NCBI GenBank assembly: GCA_964035545.1
Contig: OZ037771.1
Span: 11,970,980-12,034,979 of the forward strand
Origin: Bugula neritina
Lineage: Eukaryota; Bryozoa; Gymnolaemata; Cheilostomatida; Bugulidae
Reading direction: 5' to 3'
Length of the DNA: 64,000 nucleotides
Part shown: positions 1-9,600 of the stretch, one piece after another
How the letters are laid out: each line of letters starts with the position of its first letter
Position numbering within the stretch: position 1 is the stretch's first letter
Position numbers and translations under genes: made by a program
Notes under the pieces: generated by a model
Database searches by the model: none
Seen by the model: the letters and a program-made list of their open reading frames with translations, nothing else
What the model was told of the DNA's origin: nothing

Positions 1-973
1 TTATTAATTTGTTATTTACCATGGAAACATGAAGACAACTTAGCAGCTTCAACACTTTATTATAAATTAATGAATAATTAGGTAACGTATAGACTCACCT
101 CTGTATGGAGCTGAAAATGTGTATATTTTAGAAAGCTTCTACCTGTCTCAGGACTATGTGATTGCCTCTGCACAGCCAGTTGTAGTGGCTTGTGATTGAA
201 AACCTGATCGCTTTTATACTTAACTCTTATCTCACTTCAACCAATCAACATTGACGCACGACCTTGTTCGATTCTAAATTTAGTTTCTTGCTCCTCCAAC
301 AGGATCTTTGACTCAGATCAAGTTTTCCAAAAAAGTTTGCTCTTAGAATATGTAAAAACTTTATTTGCTGCTATTTCGTAGGTTTTATGTTATCCTGTGG
401 AACTGAATATGTATTTGCCAGTTCATGTTTGTATTAAACTATCTGCTATCATAACAATACAATACCTTTCATTACACAGTTTTATAAAGACAGGTGATGC
501 ACAGAATATAAGAATCTGATATTTTGTTATGCAGTTTGATATCATTATATATAAACAAAGCAATTTGTATTGTATGTCATCCAAGCAACGCCTTGAGTAG
601 TGGGATGGCTTGTCTAAGGTATATTTTCAGACGTACAATTTTTAGAAAGTGAACCCAATGCTTATGGAATTGATTTATGAAATAAACTGTTACACTGTTT
701 ATAACAAAACTTGTACAAATATTTTTAGAAGCATGCATTTTGCATTTGCACTTGCAGGATTTTGTTAAGGTATTATAATAGTGAGTACTGCACTGTACAC
801 ACTGCTAGTTGGCTGTGTCTTACATGGTCTATTCTAGCTCGACATCAACTCTGTGAATGAAATTGATTTATTAGTCGGAATTTGATGTAAAGGAGGGCAT
901 AAATTGTGTCTGATAAGAGAAACAGGTCTTTCTAGCCTTGATGAATGACACCTTTTAAGAAAGAGAGAGGAAA

Positions 974-987
974 CTATATATATATTA

Positions 988-1053
<66 letters not shown>
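974..1053. repeat. (TA)n microsatellite
   Basis: Nearly pure TA dinucleotide array. It lies on the far side of a 120-bp segment carrying a candidate hammerhead ribozyme and belonging to the Penelope-like remnant to its right. The first 970 bases of the window hold no gene that I can support. Confidence 0.95.
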
Positions 1054-1055
<2 letters not shown>

Positions 1056-1085
1056 TAATGAACGATAAAATTTGACTTAAAACAC

Positions 1086-1139
1086 TTTATTACTACTAGT
1101 TTCATGTACATTGAATATGCACAGTCTTCAGATAAAATG
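1086..1139 (-). ncRNA. Candidate type I hammerhead ribozyme, PLE copy 1
   Basis: On the minus strand the core CTGAAGA is followed by a hairpin (TGTGCAT pairing with ATGTACA, one G-U wobble), then GAA, a tiny stem III (ACTAGT) and a GTA cleavage triplet. Stem I can form between TTAT before the core and GTAA after it. The first stem II pair (C-U) is not the usual G-C. Hammerheads are known in terminal repeats of Penelope-like elements. Copy 2 has different stem sequences that still pair, which supports a functional fold. Confidence 0.55.
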
Positions 1140-1173
1140 TTCAGGTTTAGTATAACAAGAATAAAAACACATG

Positions 1174-1248
<75 letters not shown>
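1174..1248. repeat. (TA)n microsatellite inside PLE copy 1 tail
   Basis: TA array of about 37 units separating the endonuclease-coding part of the Penelope-like remnant from the ribozyme-containing tail. Confidence 0.95.
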
Positions 1249-1253
<5 letters not shown>

Positions 1254-1306
1254 GTTATAAAGCCAATGGATTAAAATTTATAGCTGGAGATTGAAAGATT
1301 AAAATG

Positions 1307-1873
1307 TCAAGTCACATTCTCTAGGAGGAGCTTTCTAGCGTGCCTGCATGTTGTTACAATCTCATTGCGGCTGTTAAGTGAGGATAGATGCGGCTTGCAA
1401 ACTATGAAGTACTTTTCTAGCAGGCACAGCTTGCAGAGTGGTGATTGCTTGTTGCATGGTTGCGCTCTGGCTAAAATCTTCCACTTTATCTCATAGGCTA
1501 TGTTGTTGGCTTTTAATTTCCATATATGTTTACTCAGCTCAGTGGAGTTTTGTCTATTGATGTTCTTGAAGCTGGCTGTGTGGTCATTGTACTGATACTT
1601 AAACTGGTTCTGGGTCAGTCCCACATATGTTTCTACCGCCGTGTTGTTGTTGTTTGTGACTGTCGCTTGATAAACGACAGCCTCAGTACAGCATTGGCCA
1701 CTCATTGAGCAATTACCTTTAATTTTGCAGTTGCAAGGCTTGGTGTGGCGTACATGTTCCTGTGAGTTCAATGCTTTCTTGTTGTGGCCATTTATAATAG
1801 CTGCTATATTGGGCATGCAGCTATATGACAGTTTTAATGTTTTGCTATTAAAAAATTTGTGTAGTTCATGCAT
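1307..1873 (-). pseudogene. GIY-YIG endonuclease domain of PLE copy 1
   Basis: Open frame of 188 residues coding the C-terminal part of a Penelope-like protein. It opens with a conserved SYSCMPN stretch, then a Cys-rich linker (CNCK, then CSMSGQC) followed by YQATV. The GIY-YIG domain follows: TYVGLT for the second half of the signature, then an FK..YNDH..SF helix in place of the usual arginine-containing helix. A terminal Cys cluster (CKLCLLEKY) precedes the stop. The copy at 59084 has YIGL and FKTRFNNHKASF at the same places. The active-site Arg position reads Gln-Tyr here, so activity is doubtful. The 5' RT region is missing. Confidence 0.8.
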
Positions 1874-2130
1874 GGTTTGGAGGGAACTCCTCGCTGATGA
1901 TTTTGAGGAATTCTTTGCCGATGTTATTAGTTACATTTTTACTAAAAAGAGGGTTGAACCATGTTGCCTTCTTTCTGCGATTTGGTTTATTTGTGACTTC
2001 TGTGGGTGTGTGAAAGTTTAGCTTATGATTGTATCCACTTTTAATGAGTGCTTGTTGATAGATTGCTGTATTGCTGTTGAATGTGGTGGAGCTGGATGAG
2101 ATGGATGAGAGTCGTCTATTTCCATAAGGC

Positions 2131-3324
2131 AGATATAAGCAAGTTTATGATTTGATATTCTAGATTCTATAGTACTATATAGTTTTTTAGATATAACTAT
2201 TACCAAACCTTATTACAAATGTAGAAGCTTTTTACAAAAAGGTGTGATTGCCTGCTCTATATAGCCTCTATTTGCAGTCTTTAGTTTTAGAAATGCAGTT
2301 TTAGGAAATTGTATCAATGTAATTATTAAAGCATTGCATCGTAACATATTTATGATATTTTTCCTACTGGTACACCAGGTATATCATGATGTTCTTAATA
2401 TATTACCTTTTTATCAAATATTTCTGAGTTTCAAAGTTTAACTCTCAAGTGATAAAAGTTAGTCATAAATGTTTAGGAAAGTTCCAAGATTGTCTAGAGT
2501 ATTTTCCAACCCTCAGTCTGCAACGTCTTTTAGTATACAGCTACACCTGATAATGGAATTTTTGTTGTCATATCAAATTTTCTGGAAATGTTTTCAATTA
2601 TCGTAGGAGAAATTAATTTTCTACTATACTTTGTACTTTGTCAATGTGCCATCTTATCTGAGTACTACTATTTGCTCTCACAGCAACCTGTACTAATTTT
2701 ATCATTCAAAATCATCTAAAAGCAGTTTCACTCTATAGCCATTTAAAAGTGATTTCAATATCTTAAGTAGTTTTACGTGAGAGTTGAGACTGTAATATAA
2801 TATGCATAGAATTACTATGGCTAAATGGACACCACCTTGATGCTCTCATGCATATAACACTAAAAAACTCACCCAAGTTTATAGTCGCCATCCCTGTATA
2901 CATGGAAGTTCACCATTAGGTTTCCAAAGCATAAACCAAACTTGTGCAATTACCATAAAAGTAATTAAAAAAATGACTTAAATTATGCTGCAAATTTATA
3001 CATTATTCAATAGAATTTAGGTAAGGTTAAGTTTAGTTTTGTGTAGCTTCAAATTGCACTAGCTGGGCTTTGTTTCAAAGAGCATTTTTAAATGCGCATT
3101 AACAAAGCAACTATGTGTTATATTAAACAGTGGTAGTTATAGCTTTCAACTTTTCAAAAGATGTTATTTTTCCAAAGTAGAATCTTAAGAATGCTCAGTT
3201 AGAAAACTTCATTTCTACATTTGTAGAAATTTTTGTTGGATTTTACTAGATTGCGCTGCAATTGTAGATACTTTTATATGTTCATCAAACTCTTGCAAAG
3301 TCTAACTCGTTATGACCACTATTT
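2131..3324. other. Non-coding interval
   Basis: AT-rich with no coding exon that I can support. A short piece at about 2868-2895 resembles the tail of the SINE described at 6312-6516, but is too short to call firmly. Confidence 0.5.
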
Positions 3325-3928
3325 ATAGCTATTGCCCTTGCAGTGAGTTTAATTATCACCGCGACTGCATACTGCGGCACCAGAGGATGATGAGATGTTA
3401 CCAGGGCCATGCCTCCGACGTGGATAAACTGACGTTTGCCCAGTTCTTTGACGTCATCTGCCCCCTAGTGCATGATCCCAGCAAGCTAGGTAGATTGTCT
3501 CGCGAGTTTGCAACCCCCCCCCCCCCCCCGTCCCATCACAGAAGGACCAGTGCCTAGGCCTCCTCGACTTGGTACAAGAAGAAGAGGTCAGACATATCCA
3601 TCTCCCTCGACAGTCCCCAAGAGTGATGCTGCAGCGGCTAGACACTAATGCTACCTCAGCTAGACACCACGATTGTGCCCAGCGGTCCCATTCTCGGGAT
3701 TCCATGTTGTCTGCCCAATCTCAGAAGAGAAAGAGAAAAGACTCCCCGTCCCCTGTTCCGACATCCATTCTTGCCCCTGCTACTTCCATCCACGAGGTGA
3801 AAAACAAAATCTCCACCTTGGAGGGCCAGCTACATAGGCTGACCCCCCAAGTCTTGGGGGTCACCAATGAACTGCATCTCCTGCAGGAGTCCTTACATAG
3901 ATTAAAGAAGAAAACCAAACACTCGTAA
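3325..3928 (+). pseudogene. Truncated ORF3 of a Ty3/gypsy element (zinc finger plus coiled coil)
   Basis: 3' half of the third ORF found complete at 50484-51572. It begins inside the second zinc-finger-like module (C-x-C-x12-H-x5-C, reading CPCSEFNYHRDCILRHQRMMRC across the module with the same spacing), continues with the domain ending SREF, and enters a run of C residues at about 3512-3528 where the frame changes. The second frame keeps SPRVMLQRLD and a C-terminal coiled coil containing LHRLTPQV and a terminal Lys-rich tail. The rest of the element 5' of this point is absent. Confidence 0.8.
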
Positions 3929-3958
3929 GGCCCTGTCTCCCACCTGGGTATGCCACAC

Positions 3959-4110
<152 letters not shown>

Positions 4111-4338
4111 CATCTCGTTCTTTTCTGTCTTTTCGGTAGCAGTTGCTTACTGCTCGTCTCAGACTCCACTCCGTTGACGACAATGTGGATTGTAGCTGTG
4201 CCACAATTATCTCAATCAACTTCTTTCAGGAAATTTTTTTTGTTATAGTTTTATGATTATGTACTTATATTATTTATATAATACTGTTTTTATGGTTTTA
4301 CTGGTTGCTGATACTTCCCCACCTTTTTTTGGTATTAT

Positions 4339-4369
4339 CAGAAAGTGGACTTTCTGCTGGAAGGGGTGG
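4339..4369 (+). other. Inverted repeat and polypurine tract before 3' LTR
   Basis: CAGAAAG and CTTTCTG form a 7-bp inverted repeat with a 4-base spacer, followed at once by the purine-rich CTGGAAGGGGTGG that abuts the LTR at 4370. The same arrangement occurs in elements 1, 2 and 4. A polypurine tract here would prime plus-strand DNA synthesis. Confidence 0.65.
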
Positions 4370-4756
4370 TGTAATGGATAGGGGAAGTTTACCCTCTAGC
4401 ACCCCCTGCTAAACATGACTCTATAGATTATGGTAAAACTAACATCAAGGACGACAACTCCGCAAACCCTTGCCGCATGTCTATGCGGTGCCCTATTATA
4501 GTAACTACGGATGACACCGCCAGAATCTTTTGTCATCCAATCGTGATCCACTCTGTATATATTAGTAATGCCTTCCGGCGCCCACAGCAGTCTCGGACAG
4601 TAGTAGTAGATAACTTGGTTGACTTTATGTAACTGTTTCAGCTATTGTATTCTTTCTCTTTTATACTTATAATGATTTTTGATCATTCGTAATTGATTAA
4701 CAATACAGTTCGCTTGTTAACTGTTCAACTAGTTCGGTTCTTCACATAACCTCACA
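4370..4756 (+). mobile_element. 3' LTR of truncated Ty3/gypsy copy
   Basis: Segment starting TGTAATGG directly after a polypurine tract and ending CTCACA, about 387 bp. It holds a TATATATTAG box-like stretch and several candidate poly(A) signals. No matching 5' LTR was seen, so the element is 5'-truncated and no target duplication can be tested. The right boundary rests only on the TG...CA rule. Confidence 0.6.
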
Positions 4757-6311
4757 GTGGATATGCAGTAATTACCAGCACACAATAACACCCAAACTAG
4801 TAGTAAGAGAAACTACTGCTAAAGCTGTCTCACTTTATCTGCACTGTTTCTATCAGCATCAAATTCACGGTACTCTTTTGTTATTCCATATTCAACATAT
4901 AATTTTCTTTGGAAAGTCTTTAGAATACATAGACTTTTAATTTGACTTTAACCGATCACATATCTGCATTATAGTTGATTTTACTAACCTTTTATATAGC
5001 TATCTGCTATTCACTTGCCGCAATGTGCAGCTATAAAAGTAGCCTAAGGTGTGACAACTACCAAATAGCATGTTGTGCACACAACTCTCAATAGGCTATT
5101 CATGCTTACATGCAATAATTTATCTGTTGTACAAGCAATTATATATGCTTTATAATATTAGTTAACAAGCTTATTCGCAAATTCCTTCTAATCTTTGTAC
5201 ATGTAAAACAAATATAAGTTATAGAAATAAGCTAAAGAGTTAATATAGTGCACCACATTTCAGGTTTTTTCTAGATGAAAAAAAATTTAAAAACATGTTT
5301 ATTTTTATGAAAATCTTTCATATACATAACATGCAGTAAGACTGAGATCTTAGAAACAATTTTAACTGTGTGAATGCTTTTGAATTATTAAAACCAATAA
5401 ATTTACCACCAAATTTAACTTTGGCATCTTTACTCTCACATAAATTGGGTTGAATTTAACCCAATTTATATAAAAGTAAATATGTCAAAGTTAAATTTGA
5501 CTGTAAATTTTTAATTATCGAAACAAATTTTATAAATTTATCATGCACTTATATTTTTGAGCAGGCATTATATTAATATAGTGTAAATAAAAGTTTAAGG
5601 CTTGATGGGAAAACACAGCAGCTCTTTAGTTGAAAATAGTCATACTCTAACTGGTCATTAAAGTCCACTATTTATTACGTAGATGTATAATAACGGTTTA
5701 TTTTGAATTTAGATTTTGTTAAATATCTGCATTGAAGATGTGCATGCAGCATAGCCACTAAATAAAGAGAAAATAAGAAGCAATGTTAAATAAATTAAGA
5801 CAAAAGAATAGAAATATTTTTTTCAGCAATAGACAAGTTAAAACACATTTGCCTTTGGGTGGGACATAAAGCAATAAGTGATATATACTGGTCTAATTTA
5901 ATTGATTTGGTCATGTGATATATCAGAATTATGATACATGATTTTACACTTTTAAAGATTTTCATTGAACGATTTAGTTATTTTTTAGATAAGAAAGGGA
6001 CAAACAAGATTATTGTATTTTTTATAAATGGCAAAATATTAGATAAGGATTATTTAAATTTATATAAAATGAAGACATATTAAATATTATACTGCATATA
6101 CTAATATATGACAGAGATATAGCATGATTTTATAGTAGGTTATATGCTAATCTCTGTGATCATCACATCTCGGAGAACTCAAGGGAAAAAAATGCATGCA
6201 GTTGGTAGAAGAAGAAAAAGTGCCAGCGGTTAAAAAACATTTTTATAAACAATAAAACAATCAAAAAATCAAAATGTTTGTAAACAGCAAATTATAGATT
6301 GTAATAAGTTG
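4757..6311. other. Non-coding AT-rich interval
   Basis: No coding exon seen. It holds one foldback (5383-5518), listed separately. Confidence 0.6.
5383..5518. repeat. AT-rich foldback (imperfect palindrome)
   Basis: Left arm (AAATTTAACTTTG ... ATAAATTGGGTT) and right arm (AACCCAATTTAT ... CAAAGTTAAATTT) are inverted copies of roughly 60 bp separated by about 6 bases. Arms carry a few indels. It could be a small foldback transposon. Confidence 0.6.
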
Positions 6312-6516
6312 AATTATAGTCGCTATCCTTAATGTGAGAACCCCTGATGGAGAGCTTTTTTAACCAGCTAAGGACTTTTTTCATGTGGAACAGGAGCTAT
6401 TATATGATTGGGTGCTCTTCTTAACATTGCCATCAGTTTTTAAACTCAAACCCCAGACTTTGTGTATTATTAGGCTGCAGCACTCTACAACCGCTACATC
6501 ATGGCTGCTCTTTAAT
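6312..6516 (-). mobile_element. tRNA-derived SINE, copy 1
   Basis: Read on the minus strand it starts AGAGCAGCCATG, has a weak B-box-like region, then a body with TTAAGAAGAGCACCCAATCA and TCCTTAGCTGG, and ends with the tail containing AGCGACTATAA. The same order occurs in the copies at 10557-11165 and 39766-39985. It lies just downstream of gene 1. Confidence 0.7.
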
Positions 6517-6644
6517 ATGATCATTCTGACAACAATCGAACATTACATTAGAGATTGTAGTAGGTAATAAAAAGTATTGGAAACATATATTTATTGTAGT
6601 TTGAAAATTGGTGTCTGGAGTGGGTTTAGTTGTTCACAGGCTGA

Positions 6645-9600
6645 TTAAAGTTTAGTTTCTTCACCAACACCAGAGTCTCTGACTGCATCTTTCAGGTTCA
6701 CCTGAGCACCAGGAGCCGGTTCTTCATAGGCGAAGGGTTTCAGATTTCTGACAAAGCCGATGTTGTCCAGCTCAATCTCCTGAAGAGCTTGCTGCAAGAC
6801 TATTGCCTGGTATATTGACTGCTCATTGGTATGCTTTCTAATGCTTTCTCCTATCAGCATCCCAATTGGATAGAGACGATCTGTTTTGACATCAATGACA
6901 CATACAATGCTGCCGCTATCACCTTTTATCAGTTTGCTACAATGATGCGATCATCATATAAATTTATTAGTATACACAAACTTAAGCGTGTTTGCAAAGT
7001 ATATGATTTAGAAATATGTTGACAGCAAACAAAGTGATCAAAGTTTCATTTTTTTGTTTCTGGTGATGTTGACAAACTTTAGAGTGCATAATCCTCATCA
7101 CTTTTTAGTGTCGTTTAATTTTTACTGCAACATTCTTGACAAAAAATTTTAATTTTATAGAAAAAAATTTTCAATCTATTCCAATCTCATCTAATTTTTT
7201 TACCAGAAATATTAAATAAATATAAATGATCTAATAAATGTGATATGCTGGGACTAGAATAATTATGTCTAACACTCACACGCCATGTTCTAAAACAAAC
7301 TGTATGTGGTGCAAAACCATTCTCTTTCCTTGATCAAAAGTCATGTCTTCCCTCCTCAAATCATCTTGTACCATGTGACCATCAGCACCTTTGACCTTAA
7401 CACAGACTCTGCGTCTACTCATCTGCTTCAAATCTTCAGTAGAGCAAGGAAAGATCATGCTTGCTTTTAAACCAGGCTTCGTTGATCCGTCACAAGCTGT
7501 ATTCATTTGTTCAAACAGCTTCAGGTTTTTAAGATCAATCAAGTGGCGGTATTGTATTGGGAACAAAACAATATCATTTAAAAAATTTTTACAATCATTT
7601 TCAGATGCTTTTTCATCTTTGTAATGACGATAAATTAACAGCGATGAGTTCATGAGTAGATCTATGCTTTTACTTGTTTGTTTTGCATCAATAGCATATC
7701 GCATTTTGCGAGTGGTTCCAGCGACAATATCTCTCATGTGTTCCAAAGCATCAGATGGCGCATCTGCTTTCAACAGCTCTTCACACTGACTTTCTTCAAG
7801 CACCAAGTGGGCAGGAGTCAATGCAAAGTGTCCCAAATATGGTGACTCTGTATCTTCAACATTTCCTGTTAGCACCAACTCACAAGTTGCAAATCCTGTT
7901 GTCTCTAACTTTGACATTCTAAACAGCTTTTTTATAACTTTGGCATTTGTTCCTGGATTTGACAGATGTTTGATGTGTGAGGACCCCTCCAGGCGCTGTG
8001 TTATTATTTTAAACTCTTGGTAATTTTGGTTGCTTTTGAGGATTGATCGAAGCAGATCTTGTAGGGTGTCAGATATTCCCTCCCCGACTACGAGCAATTC
8101 TTTATGATCATCGGGTGACGCGTAAAGCTCCAATGATGTCACGCCATCTTCGAGGCATTTGCTGAAATATTTAAAAAATAAATTATATACAGTCATGTTA
8201 CACAAGGTAAGTTATAATATTATTTAATTTTACTATCAATATTTATAGTATAAATACTGCTGCTTCTTGCTGATTCTTGGGTCATAAGTATCTCAAAATG
8301 AGTAATGATTTAAAATGAAACAAAAATATTATTTTTGCAGATAAATTTTGAAACCAGTTTTATATGATTTTACTTTGTCAATGGCCATTTGATTTTATGA
8401 TAAAAAATTTTGTTGTTTTATAATTTTTTATGTTTTTGTTTAATAAATTTTATACTGTAATGATTATTTAGTTGAATTTACATTAAAGTATAGCATCTTA
8501 AATATTTTTAAAAGATTTTTGATGCAACTGAGATTGGCACATATATACGATATATTGTGGTATTCTGTAGAGTTATTCTCCCATTATATATTATTTATCC
8601 CATTGTTTGTACGTCCGTAAATTACAATTATTCGCCCTTTATTTTCTTTTTATTTTTCGCTTTATTCATGTAAATTGGTCGCGATCGAAGTTCGGCTTGT
8701 CGGTCGACCAACTGACCTAATGTCGGTCACCCGGAACTCAAACATTCTGAACTTCAACCGACAATCGGTCGAAGTTTCTCAAACAGCCTTTTGTAACAGC
8801 ATAAAAGGGAGTGAATTGTAAGCTTGTAAGGCAAATTGAGACGGGAAAACATACTAGAAAAAACTACTTTATTACTAATAAATCGTATTTTACGCATATT
8901 ACAAAATACCCTCTTATCTTTTACTACTCACATGTGACGAGTTATGTTCTCTGCCTGATTGCATTCAAAAACCCACAAGTTACTACGATATTTGTTAGTT
9001 GAATCATATTACGAGCAGCTAAAAATTTCTTTATTACTGTCAATTTAGACTATTTAAACTTTGGAAATTACTTTCCCTTTATACACATATTTCACATAAT
9101 TTCCCTGTCATTTGTTATAATGAAATCATTGTGTTTGAAAATAGCATTTATACTAAAGTTAAACTTTAATATACAAAGATTTGTTCATGGTTTTTATGAC
9201 CATGACTTTATACATTAAATATAAAAATTTTGCTCAGAAACCTGATGTTTGCAAAAAGGACTTAACTTTCTTTATAAAATAAATCTTAATAATGGGTTAT
9301 AGAAGCAATACATTTTTGACACCATGTATAAGTGTCACTTCAAAGTTTAAAATACTCACAACAATATACAACACCAATTATAGTTAAGATTTGAAAGTTT
9401 CTAAAAACAGTAACTAAATGCAGTAACAAATTTATATTCAATTCAAGTTGTTAAACAAGGAAAGTTGAAACTATACTTACCTTTCTATTAGGGTAATCAA
9501 TTCACTTGGTATTCTTTCGATGTTTTCAGTTGCAGAAATGACTGACTTTAACAAATAAGTCTCTTCATTTACTTCCTTTTTGAAAAACATTCCATCATTG

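Larger units (their letters stand above)
1054..2130 (-). mobile_element. Penelope-like element remnant, copy 1
   Basis: A 5'-truncated, decayed Penelope-like retroelement read on the minus strand. It retains a region corresponding to the RT-to-endonuclease linker (about 2130-1875, frameshifted), the GIY-YIG endonuclease (1873-1307), and then a 3' tail split by a (TA)n array (1174-1248). A 120-bp piece with a hammerhead-like fold lies beyond that array. Protein-level similarity to the longer copy at 59084-60366 runs through the linker and endonuclease. The catalytic RT core is absent. Confidence 0.8.
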
